From assembly GCA_005883365.1 (NCBI GenBank), contig VAXA01000142.1, positions 1,121 to 9,850 of the forward strand: 8,730 nucleotides of DNA. The letters run 5' to 3'. A model generated the notes under the pieces. The model was not told the origin of the DNA and did no database searches. It worked only from the letters and a program-made list of their open reading frames with translations. This document shows, one piece after another, positions 1-6,081 of this stretch. Every line of letters starts with the position of its first letter. Position 1 is the stretch's first letter. Both the position numbers and the translations under genes were made by a program. The stretch comes from Actinomycetota bacterium. Lineage in GTDB: Bacteria > Actinomycetota > Thermoleophilia > Gaiellales > Gaiellaceae.

Positions 1-224
1 AAGTAGATCTTCAGGAACGAGTTCGAGTAGCGGTCGAACACCGCCGGCACGCCGTCCTCCTCGAGCAGCTCGACGTCCTCGAGCCAGTTGATGTCCCCGC
101 CCGGCGTCGCGGCGAGAAGGTCGACGTCCTCTACGAGCCCCACGTCCTCCTGGTACGGGAAGCGGTGGCCGGCGAGGTACTCCGCATCGAGCGCGCGCTT
201 CTTCTCGGGCTCATGCATGCCCAT
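1..224 (-). CDS. Unrecognised protein, N-terminal part (cut by left edge)
   Basis: This is the last visible gene of the minus-strand glnT-glx operon; its 3' end lies beyond the left edge, leaving 74 codons. The ATG at 222-224 overlaps the TGA of glxD in a TGATG junction, the same arrangement as between glxC and glxD, which supports this start and suggests translational coupling. A second in-frame ATG lies two codons later, and neither has a strong Shine-Dalgarno sequence. The visible protein is acidic, starts MGMHEPEKKRALDAEY and has a Glu/Asp-rich segment around residues 27-58 (EDVGLVEDVDLL, then NWLEDVELLEEDG). There is no signal peptide, membrane segment or cofactor motif. I do not recognise the family. 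Its position suggests a role linked to the glutamate synthase-like enzyme, but that is inference. Confidence 0.75.
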   Translation of the reverse strand, partial: MGMHEPEKKRALDAEYLAGHRFPYQEDVGLVEDVDLLAATPGGDINWLEDVELLEEDGVPAVFDRYSNSFLKIY

Positions 225-1651
225 CACTCGCCCGCCTCGGCGAGCTCCGCCGGCTGCTCGGGCAGGTAGTCGACCGGATACTCGACGTGCCGCTCGAGCA
301 GGCGCTTGATCTCGCCGAGCGTGCGCTCCTCGCTCACGCCCGGGATGTACTCGGTGCCGGCGAGCGGCACCCGCGCCATCGCCGCCGCCTCCGTCGTGAG
401 CGCGCAGAGGTCCTCCGGCTCGAGCGAGTGGACGTTCGTCTTGCCGCACGCCCGCGCGAGCATCTGCACCTCGAGCGTCAGCGTGTGCAGGAAGTTGTAG
501 ACGCGCTCCGCCGCTTCCTCGACGACGAGACGCTTGCGGAGCTCCGGGTCCTGCGTCGTGATCCCGACCGGGCAGCGTCCGGTGTGGCAGTGGTAGCACT
601 GGCCCGCCGGGACGCCGATCGTGCCCTCGTAGTCGGTGACGCCCGGGATCTCCTTGTTGCAGTTGAGCGCCATCAGGGCGGAGTGGCCGATCGCGACCGC
701 CTTCGCCCCGAGCGCAAGGCATTTGGCGACGTCGCCGCCGTTGCGGATGCCTCCCGCGACGACGAGGTCGATCTCGTCGGCGAGGCCGACGTCCTCGAGC
801 GCGCGCCGCGCTTCCGGAATCGCGGCCATCAGCGGGATGCCCGTCTCCTCGGCTGCGATGTGCGGCCCGGCGCCGGTGCCGCCCTCGGCACCATCGAGGT
901 AGATGACGTCGGGCCCGCACTTCGCCGCCATGCGTACGTCGTCGTAGACACGGGCCGCACCGAGCTTGAGCTGGATCGGGATCCGGTAGTCGGTCGCCTC
1001 GCGGATCTCCTGGATCTTCAGCGAGAGGTCGTCGGGCCCGAGCCAGTCGGGGTGACGCGCCGGCGAGCGCTGGTCGATTCCCGGCGGCAGCGAGCGCATC
1101 TCCGCCACCTGCTCGGTCACCTTCTGCCCCATCAGGTGCCCGCCGAGGCCGACCTTGCAGCCCTGCCCGATGAAGAACTCGCAACCGTCCGCGAGCATCA
1201 GGTGGTGCGGGTTGAACCCGTACCGGCTCTGGATGCACTGGTAGTACCACTTGGTCGAGAGATCGCGCTCGGGCGGGATCATCCCGCCCTCTCCCGAGCA
1301 AGTCGCCGTCCCCGCCATCGACGCGCCCTTGGCGAGCGCCATCTTCGCCTCGATCGAGAGCGCTCCGAAGCTCATCCCGGTGATGTAGATCGGGATGTCG
1401 AGCTCGAGCGGATGCTTCGCGAACCGCGCGCCGAGCACGGTCTTGGTCTCGCACTTCTCGCGGTAGCCCTCGATCACGAAGCGCGTCAGCGTGCCGGGGA
1501 GGAACATCAGCTCGTCCCAGTGCGGGATCGGCTTGAACATCGAGAAGCCGCGCATGCGGTAGCGCCCGAGCTCGGCCTTGACGTGGATGTCGTTGATGAC
1601 CTCGGGCGTGAAAATGCGGCTGTGGCCGAGGACGTGCTCGTCGGGCGCCAT
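224..1651 (-). CDS. glxD: GlxD/MgsC-type glutamate synthase FMN and Fe-S domain protein
   Basis: This 475-residue protein corresponds to the FMN-binding TIM-barrel (synthase) domain of glutamate synthase as a stand-alone subunit. The flavin-domain segments are clear: PIYITGMSFGALS (about 87-99), YLDGAEGGTGAGP (251-263) and VVAGGIRNGGDVAKCLALGAKAVAIG (297-322). A cysteine cluster at C352, C355 and C360, followed by PVGITTQDPELRKRL, should hold an Fe-S cluster. In the family this subunit reductively transfers ammonia, or in MgsC methylamine, to 2-oxoglutarate. The ATG at 1649-1651 overlaps the glxC stop (TGATG). The reading frame stays open for about 450 bases further upstream inside glxC, but that extension is Arg/His-rich out-of-frame noise and is excluded. 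The start has no clear ribosome site, fitting coupled translation. No NAD(P)H-oxidising GltD-like partner lies in the window, so the electron donor is unknown. The family call is firm; the choice between ammonia and methylamine chemistry is open. Confidence 0.93.
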   Translation of the reverse strand: MAPDEHVLGHSRIFTPEVINDIHVKAELGRYRMRGFSMFKPIPHWDELMFLPGTLTRFVIEGYREKCETKTVLGARFAKHPLELDIPIYITGMSFGALSIEAKMALAKGASMAGTATCSGEGGMIPPERDLSTKWYYQCIQSRYGFNPHHLMLADGCEFFIGQGCKVGLGGHLMGQKVTEQVAEMRSLPPGIDQRSPARHPDWLGPDDLSLKIQEIREATDYRIPIQLKLGAARVYDDVRMAAKCGPDVIYLDGAEGGTGAGPHIAAEETGIPLMAAIPEARRALEDVGLADEIDLVVAGGIRNGGDVAKCLALGAKAVAIGHSALMALNCNKEIPGVTDYEGTIGVPAGQCYHCHTGRCPVGITTQDPELRKRLVVEEAAERVYNFLHTLTLEVQMLARACGKTNVHSLEPEDLCALTTEAAAMARVPLAGTEYIPGVSEERTLGEIKRLLERHVEYPVDYLPEQPAELAEAGE

Positions 1652-2439
1652 CACAACACCAGCTTTCGTTCCGAGGGCTCGAGGTTGTCGTAGTTGTAGA
1701 GCTTCTTGCCGCACACGAACTTCTGGAATTCGGGCGGCGAGCCGAGGGCGTGGATGCGGAACTTGCGCTCGACGAACTCCGAGTCGGCGTCGTTCCACTC
1801 CCCGGGGACGCAGTCGATGCCCAGCGATGCGACCTTCCCCGCGACGTAGATCGTCCCGTCGTACATCGAGTCGCCGAGCCCGTGGCCGACGTCGCCGCAG
1901 AGGATCATCCGGCCCCGCTGCATCATGAAGCCGGTCATCATCCCGGCATCGCCGAGGACGATGATCGTCCCGCCCTTCTGGTCGATCCCGGTGCGCGCGC
2001 CGACGCGGCCGTGGAGGACGAGGTCGCCGCCGCGGAGCGCCGCGCCGGTGAGCGAGCCGGCGTTCCCGGCCACGGTGACGACGCCCGACATCATGTTCTC
2101 GCACGCCGACCAGCCGACCCGGCCGGTGATGTGGATCTCGGGCCCGTCGATCAGGCCGCAGCCGAAGTAGCCGAGGCTCCCCTCGAACGCGATCCGGCAG
2201 CGCGTGAGGATGCCGACGCCGAGCGAGTGCTTCGCGCCCGGGTTCTGCACGGTGACGTCCGTGACGCCCTCCTCGTAGAGCAGACGCCTGAGCTCGAGGT
2301 TGATCAGCCGCGTCGAGAGCCCGTGGGCGTCGAAGGTCGCCCGGTCGCCGTCGATCTCGGCGACGTGTGGCGCCTCCGCCTGCGGCTCGGCGAGGCCGCG
2401 CGCGTCGTAGGTGATCCGTCCCTCGCCTACCGCTGCCAC
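1651..2439 (-). CDS. glxC: GlxC/MgsB-type glutamate synthase beta-helix (GXGXG) subunit
   Basis: This 262-residue protein matches the C-terminal beta-helix domain of glutamate synthase as a separate subunit. Repeated glycine-containing turns run from about residue 86 to 208, for example GSLGYFGCGLIDG, GNAGSLTGAALRGGDLVLHG, GVGARTG-like GRVGARTGIDQKGGTIIVLG, GDAGMMTGFMMQRG and GHGLGDSMYDGTIYVAG. In the holoenzyme this domain is structural and braces the ammonia tunnel between amidotransferase and synthase. The chosen start is GTG at 2437-2439, inside the end of glxB (13-base overlap). A GAGGTGAT sequence with about 5 bases between GAGG and the start sits just upstream, and the protein then begins MAAVGEGRITYDARG. 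Upstream in-frame sequence is shadow coding inside glxB. The C-terminal 45 residues (EFQKFVCGKKLYNYDNLEPSERKLVL) lie outside the helix repeats. The stop overlaps the glxD start. Confidence 0.9.
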   Translation of the reverse strand: MAAVGEGRITYDARGLAEPQAEAPHVAEIDGDRATFDAHGLSTRLINLELRRLLYEEGVTDVTVQNPGAKHSLGVGILTRCRIAFEGSLGYFGCGLIDGPEIHITGRVGWSACENMMSGVVTVAGNAGSLTGAALRGGDLVLHGRVGARTGIDQKGGTIIVLGDAGMMTGFMMQRGRMILCGDVGHGLGDSMYDGTIYVAGKVASLGIDCVPGEWNDADSEFVERKFRIHALGSPPEFQKFVCGKKLYNYDNLEPSERKLVL

Positions 2440-3362
2440 ACCATCACCTCGCCCTCGAACGGGTCGTACGTGTCGATCTCGCGGTCGAGAACGGCGCGGA
2501 TCGCGATCTCCTCGGAGGCAAGCGCGACCATGTCGTCGCCTTCGTAGAGGACGAGCGGCTTCGCCGCCATCTCGTCTTTCGCGACTCCGAGAGCGTCCTC
2601 GGTGACGGCGATGTAGGTGAAGACGCCGTCGAGCTCGTGCAGGCTGTCGCGCATCGAGTCCTCGAGCGAAGCTCCCTCGCTCATCTTCTCGGCGAGGTAG
2701 ACGGCGATGATCTCGGAGTCGCACTCCGACTGGAACCGGTGGCCCGAGCGCTCGAGCCGCCGCTTCCACTGGAAGTAGTTCGTCAGCTGGCCGTTGTGCA
2801 CGACCGCGACGTCGTTGAACGGATACGCCCAGTACGGGTGCGCGCCGGAGATGTCGACGTCCGACTCCGTCGCCATCCGGACGTGCCCGATCGCGTGGGT
2901 GCCACGGAAGCCGTCGAGCTCGTACTGCATCGCGACCGACTCCGCGTCGCCGAGGTCCTTGATGATCTCGAGCGCGTGCCCGAGCGAGAGCACCTCGGCG
3001 CCCGGGACGTCCTCGACGAGGTCGGCGAGCTGCTTGAGCTCGCCCACGTAGTCGAACGTCACCCGGTACGCGTACTCCGTCTCCTCCTCGACCTCGTGGA
3101 TCTGCGCTCCGAACCGCCGCAGCCGCTGCTCGACGAGGAAGCGGTTGCGCCGGATCCGGTCGGCGAACTCGAAATCGCGAGGGTCGTTCGTGTCCGCGAG
3201 CGTGAATCGCATCACGTACGAGGCTGAACGCGGCCCGAACAGCGCATAGCCAGTCGAGTCGGGGCCGCGGTGCTTCATCGACTGGAGCATCAGCGTCATG
3301 TCGCGGCCAACCTCGCGACCCCCGTTGGCGTCCGCGTAGATGATCCCCGCGATCCCGCACAT
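2427..3362 (-). CDS. glxB: GlxB/MgsA-type class II glutamine amidotransferase
   Basis: This 311-residue N-terminal-nucleophile amidotransferase begins MCGIAG; after Met removal, Cys2 becomes the catalytic nucleophile that hydrolyses glutamine to glutamate and ammonia (or would take an amine from a gamma-glutamylamide). Family motifs in order are HRGPDSTG (31-38), GHVRMATES (159-167, substrate-binding Arg), HNGQLTNYF (189-197, oxyanion-hole Asn/Gly) and ECDSEIIA (213-220). About 115 residues separate the first two motifs, more than in PurF- or GltB-type domains; a separate Glx-type subunit can carry this extra segment. The ATG lies one base after the glnT stop (TGACATG) with no good ribosome site of its own. 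It ends inside the glxC start. In this operon it would feed GlxD through GlxC. No other glutamine-dependent partner is visible in the window. Confidence 0.93.
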   Translation of the reverse strand: MCGIAGIIYADANGGREVGRDMTLMLQSMKHRGPDSTGYALFGPRSASYVMRFTLADTNDPRDFEFADRIRRNRFLVEQRLRRFGAQIHEVEEETEYAYRVTFDYVGELKQLADLVEDVPGAEVLSLGHALEIIKDLGDAESVAMQYELDGFRGTHAIGHVRMATESDVDISGAHPYWAYPFNDVAVVHNGQLTNYFQWKRRLERSGHRFQSECDSEIIAVYLAEKMSEGASLEDSMRDSLHELDGVFTYIAVTEDALGVAKDEMAAKPLVLYEGDDMVALASEEIAIRAVLDREIDTYDPFEGEVMVWQR

Positions 3363-3363
3363 G

Positions 3364-4782
3364 TCAGGGGAGCACGTCGAGGTACTCCTCGACGTCCCAG
3401 TCGGAGACCGTGGCGCAGTAGCGCTCCCACTCGTCGCGCTTGTAATGCATGAAGACCCGGTACATGTCGCCGGGCAGGGCCTCCTTCACGACCTCGTCCG
3501 CCTCGAGCGCGTCGAGCGCGTCGCCGAAGGTCATCGGGATCCGCTTCACCTGCTTGCCGGCTTCCATCGCCTCGTAGATGTTCCGCTCCTCCGGGTCTCC
3601 GGGATCGAGCTTGCGGTCGATCCCGTCCTTCATCGCGACGATCAGGGCGGCAAGCGAGAGGTACGGATTCACCGCGGAGTCGACGCTCCGGTACTCGAAG
3701 CGGCCGGGAGCAGACACGCGCAACGCCGTCGTGCGGTTCTGGTAGCCCCAGTCCGCGAAGACCGGTGCCCAGAAGCCGGTGTCCCAGAGGCGCCGGTACG
3801 AGTTGATCGTCGAGGCGGTGATCGCCGTCAGCGCCCCGAGGTGCTCGATGATCCCGCCGATCGCCCAGAGCCCGAGCTGGCTCGGGCGCTGCTGGTCATC
3901 CGTGTCGGGCAGGAACGCGTTCTCGCCCTCGCGCCAGAGCGAGATGTTGTGATGGCAGCCGTTCGCCGAGACGCCCATGAACGGCTTCGGCATGAAGCAC
4001 GGGAACACGCCGAGCTCCCGACCGACCTGCTTGCAGACCTGTCGGAACGTCGAGAGGTTGTCTGCCGTCCGCTCCGCACGGTCGAAGCCGAAGTTCAGCT
4101 CGATCTGCCCGGGCGCATCCTCGTGGTCGCCCTGGATCATGTCGAGCCCGAGCGCCTGCCCGTACTCGATCACCTTGTGGATGACCGGCTGGAGCTCCGA
4201 GAACTGGTCGATGTGGTAGCAGAACGGCTTCGTGACGCCTCGCACGTCGGGCGTGCCGTCCTCCTTCAGCTTCAGCCACATCATCTCGGGCTCTGTGCCG
4301 GCCCGGAGGTGAAGCCCCGTCTCGGCCTCGAACTTCGCCTGGAGCCGGTACAAGTTTCCCCGGGAGTCCGAGGTGAGGAAGCCGCCGGGGTTGTCGCGCT
4401 CCTCGCGGTTCCGGAAGCACGTGCACCACACGCGCGCCACGCGCCTGTCCCACGGCAGCACGGCGAACGTGTCCGGCTCCGGCATACCGACGAGCTCGGC
4501 CGCCTCGGGGCCGTAGCCGATGTAGTTCCCGTGCCGGTCGGTGAAGAGGTTCGCCGTCGAGCCGTAGACGAGCTGGAACCCCTTTTCCGCCATCGACTCC
4601 CAGTGATTCGCCGGGACGCCCTTGCCCATGATCCGCCCGGTGACCGAGGGGAACTGGTAGTAGACGTATTGGACCTGCTCGAGCTCGATGAGCTCGCGCA
4701 CGCGAGCGACCTGCTCGTCCCGGCCGTCCTGCCCGACGAAGTGTTCGAGGTCGGTGACCGCCGTGCCCTCGGCAACTGCCAT
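3364..4782 (-). CDS. glnT: Type III (GlnT-like) glutamine synthetase / gamma-glutamylamide synthetase
   Basis: This 472-residue protein of the glutamine synthetase fold is the first gene of the minus-strand operon. Visible catalytic-domain landmarks are GTEPEMMW (162-169, metal Glu pair), GDHEDAPGQIELNF (218-231, equivalent to the HEVA.GQxE segment), ANGCHHNISLW (273-283, substrate His region), NSYRR (327-331), NRTTALRV (349-356) and GRFEYRSVDSAVNPYL (360-375). The second half of this pattern is that of GlnT and gamma-glutamylmethylamide synthetase rather than GlnA. The enzyme should join glutamate with ammonia, or possibly methylamine or another amine, using ATP. The loop that in GlnA carries the ammonium-deprotonating Glu (GYEAP) reads GFWAP here, with Trp338 in place of Glu. 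The start is fixed by AAAGGAG 8 bases upstream. Neighbouring glxBCD would use the gamma-glutamyl product. The substrate is not determined. Confidence 0.88.
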   Translation of the reverse strand: MAVAEGTAVTDLEHFVGQDGRDEQVARVRELIELEQVQYVYYQFPSVTGRIMGKGVPANHWESMAEKGFQLVYGSTANLFTDRHGNYIGYGPEAAELVGMPEPDTFAVLPWDRRVARVWCTCFRNREERDNPGGFLTSDSRGNLYRLQAKFEAETGLHLRAGTEPEMMWLKLKEDGTPDVRGVTKPFCYHIDQFSELQPVIHKVIEYGQALGLDMIQGDHEDAPGQIELNFGFDRAERTADNLSTFRQVCKQVGRELGVFPCFMPKPFMGVSANGCHHNISLWREGENAFLPDTDDQQRPSQLGLWAIGGIIEHLGALTAITASTINSYRRLWDTGFWAPVFADWGYQNRTTALRVSAPGRFEYRSVDSAVNPYLSLAALIVAMKDGIDRKLDPGDPEERNIYEAMEAGKQVKRIPMTFGDALDALEADEVVKEALPGDMYRVFMHYKRDEWERYCATVSDWDVEEYLDVLP

Positions 4783-4825
4783 CCGCGTGACTCCTTTCGG
4801 GGGACTAACCTCTGATCCTAGAGGA
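4783..4825. promoter_or_regulatory. Divergent promoter/operator region between glnT and the FadR-type regulator
   Basis: Only 43 bases separate the two divergent start codons. A perfect inverted repeat, CCTCT-6 bases-AGAGG, occupies 4809-4824. On the minus strand TAGGAT (4815-4820) fits a -10 element and would give a leader of about 25 bases with the AAAGGAG site. On the plus strand GATCCT (4814-4819) could be the -10 of a leaderless regulator transcript beginning at or near the ATG at 4826. Both candidate -10 boxes lie inside the repeat, so a protein bound there could control both directions. The -35 boxes are weak and would lie in the neighbouring coding ends. The promoter calls are inference; only the repeat and spacing are directly seen. 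Confidence 0.45.
4791..4797 (-). promoter_or_regulatory. Ribosome binding site of glnT
   Basis: On the minus strand this reads AAAGGAG, followed by 8 bases and the glnT ATG at 4780-4782. It is the only strong ribosome site of the five-gene operon apart from GAGGTGAT in front of glxC, which fits translation of the other genes by coupling from glnT. Confidence 0.8.
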
Positions 4826-5608
4826 ATGGCGGCACAGGTGGAAATCGCAGCCGAGAACAGGAGCGACAGCCTCGCCCTCGCTCGCGAGGCCGTCTTCTCG
4901 CCCGTTGCCGACGGGGCCGTCGTCGAGCAGACGGTGCGGCGTCTGGGCGAGGCGATCGGGCTCGGCTTGATCGAGGTCGGGGAGCGGCTGCCGCCCGAAT
5001 CCGAGCTCTCCGTCCGGCTCGCGATCGCGCCTATGACGCTGCGCGAGGCCCTGCGGATCTTGCGCGAGGCCGGCTACCTCGAGACGCGCCGCGGGCGGGG
5101 CGGCGGAACGTTCGTGCGGCGCTCTCTCCCGCAGCAGCCCGCCCGGGAGGCGCGCCGCCATCTCGCGCGCCTGACGGTGGAGGAGCTCTCGGATCTCATG
5201 GACTACCGCGTGGCGGTGTCGGGGGCAGCCGTCGCGCTCGCCGCCGAGCGCCGCTCCGACGCCGACCTCGTCGCGCTCGAGGGGCTCGTCGAGCGCATGG
5301 CGGGGCTCGACGCGTTCGCCCCCTACCGGCGGCTCGACCACCGCTTTCACCTCGCCGTGGCGTCAGCGGCTAGATCGCCGCGTCTCGTAGCGGCCGAGAC
5401 CGCCATCCAGGTCGATCTCGCGAAGCTGCTTCGCCTGATCCCGGAGTCGGCCGAGATGCTGCACGTCTCGAACGAGCAGCACCGCGAGCTCCTGGCGGCG
5501 ATCCGGGCGGGCGCCGCAGCGCGGGCGCGCGGGGTCATGGAAACCCATGTCCGCGGGACGGCAGACTTCCTCGTCGGGCTCCGGCTCGGAAAGCTCGGGG
5601 AGAGTTAG
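4826..5608 (+). CDS. FadR-subfamily GntR transcriptional regulator
   Basis: This 260-residue protein has an N-terminal winged helix-turn-helix at about 30-98 (LIEVGERLPPESELSVRLAI, then TLREALRILREAGYLETRRGRGGGTFV) and a C-terminal FCD all-helical ligand domain at about 115-248. The usual FCD metal/ligand residues appear as D171 and H175 (LDHRFHLAVA), H219 (NEQHREL) and H241 (METHVRG), so a metal-dependent carboxylate effector is plausible. The HTH is preceded by about 30 residues, longer than usual. The ATG at 4826 has GAGGA only one base before it, too close for normal use, so either the message is leaderless or the GTG at 4838 (12 bases after GAGGA) is the true start. It is divergent from glnT and most likely controls that operon and itself. 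Its TAG overlaps the stop of the stress protein gene. The family call is firm; effector and targets are inferred. Confidence 0.92.
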   Translation: MAAQVEIAAENRSDSLALAREAVFSPVADGAVVEQTVRRLGEAIGLGLIEVGERLPPESELSVRLAIAPMTLREALRILREAGYLETRRGRGGGTFVRRSLPQQPAREARRHLARLTVEELSDLMDYRVAVSGAAVALAAERRSDADLVALEGLVERMAGLDAFAPYRRLDHRFHLAVASAARSPRLVAAETAIQVDLAKLLRLIPESAEMLHVSNEQHRELLAAIRAGAAARARGVMETHVRGTADFLVGLRLGKLGES

Positions 5609-6021
5609 TGGACGATCAGCACGTCACAGTGGGCGTGCTTTGACACCGCCTGGCTGACGCTTTGGCCGAGCAGCCGTTCGAGTAGCGTCGGCTCCCTCGT
5701 TCCGACGACGATCAGGGTCGCGCCGGACTGCTCCGCAGCTTCGACGATCGAGTCCGCCGGATCGCCGATCGCCGGCTGCAGCTCCGCCTTCAGGTTCCTG
5801 CCGCTGAGATACGTCTGCGCCTCCTCGAGCTCCGCCTGGTGCTGAGCCGGCGGGTCGATCGGGTCGATCCCGGCGATGCCGTGAGTGCCTGAAGGCATGA
5901 TCACCGGGGTGACACTCGTGACGACGAGCCGGGAGCCGAACTTCTCGGCGATGTCCGCGGCACGCGCGAGCGCTCTCTTCGACGGCTCGGTCGCGTCGTA
6001 GCCGACAACGATTGTCTCCAT
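5605..6021 (-). CDS. Universal stress protein (UspA family), single domain
   Basis: This 138-residue single UspA-type alpha/beta domain starts METIVVGYDATEPSKRALARAADIAEKFGSRL and ends IVVGTREPTLLERLLGQSVSQAVSKHAHCDVLIVH. The start at 6019-6021 is chosen because GGAGG lies 4 bases upstream; the frame continues upstream for 16 non-Usp residues, which are rejected. The ATP-binding signature of the family (G-2x-G-9x-G-S/T) is degraded: G107 is followed by E110 where Gly is expected, and the last part reads GQS (119-121) instead of GS. The protein may thus belong to the non-ATP-binding class. It follows the FAD oxidoreductase by 59 bases on the same strand and may share its transcript or have its own promoter. 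It overlaps the convergent regulator by 4 bases. Its role in this locus is unknown. Confidence 0.93.
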   Translation of the reverse strand: METIVVGYDATEPSKRALARAADIAEKFGSRLVVTSVTPVIMPSGTHGIAGIDPIDPPAQHQAELEEAQTYLSGRNLKAELQPAIGDPADSIVEAAEQSGATLIVVGTREPTLLERLLGQSVSQAVSKHAHCDVLIVH

Positions 6022-6080
6022 GGCTCCTCCTCGCTTCGACGAGGCGATCGTCTCACGTGTCGCAAACACCTTTCAAGGTG
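6022..6080 (-). promoter_or_regulatory. Spacer upstream of the stress protein: possible promoter and small palindromes
   Basis: Read on the minus strand, TTGAAA (6071-6076) is followed 18 bases later by GACGAT, a weak match to a vegetative promoter that would give the stress protein its own short transcript. The spacer also contains CACGTG (6054-6059), a near-palindrome GAGGCGATCGTCTC (6041-6054, one G-T mismatch) and the arms CCTCG/CGAGG (6029-6033 and 6040-6044), which touch the ribosome site GGAGGAG. Such palindromes are common in GC-rich DNA, so only the ribosome site is well supported. Confidence 0.3.
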
Positions 6081-6081
6081 T
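6066..6081 (-). terminator. Hairpin at the end of the FAD oxidoreductase gene
   Basis: ACACCTT-TC-AAGGTGT is a perfect inverted repeat (realistically a 6-bp stem with a 4-base loop) that begins on the last base-paired position of the oxidoreductase stop codon region. On the minus strand it is followed by only three T residues, so it would be a weak intrinsic terminator or a partial attenuator before the stress protein gene. It could equally be an operator, because it contains the TTGAAA candidate -35 box. Confidence 0.35.

Noticed and set aside
287..1693. Plus-strand open frame of 468 codons opposite glxD
   Set aside because: It is a shadow of glxD: low-complexity Arg/Asp/Val/Leu composition, no recognisable motif and no ribosome site. 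The same applies to plus-strand frames at 1750-2547, 2637-3227, 6012-6743 and 6804-7439.
1652..2104. Upstream extension of the glxD frame into glxC, and likewise of glxC into glxB (2440-3360)
   Set aside because: These extensions encode Arg/Gly/His-rich noise, while the overlapping frame encodes clear GlxC or GlxB. The TGATG junction and the GTG with GAGGTGAT mark the real starts, so no fusion protein is proposed.
3340..4815. Long plus-strand open frame of 491 codons opposite glnT
   Set aside because: Its translation is Arg/Val/Asp/Leu-rich with no domain pattern, and it mirrors glnT codon by codon. Long antisense open frames are expected in GC-rich coding DNA.
4688..4825. 46-codon upstream extension of the FadR-type regulator
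   Set aside because: It lies antisense to the start of glnT, crosses the divergent spacer and encodes Ser/Arg/Thr-rich noise.
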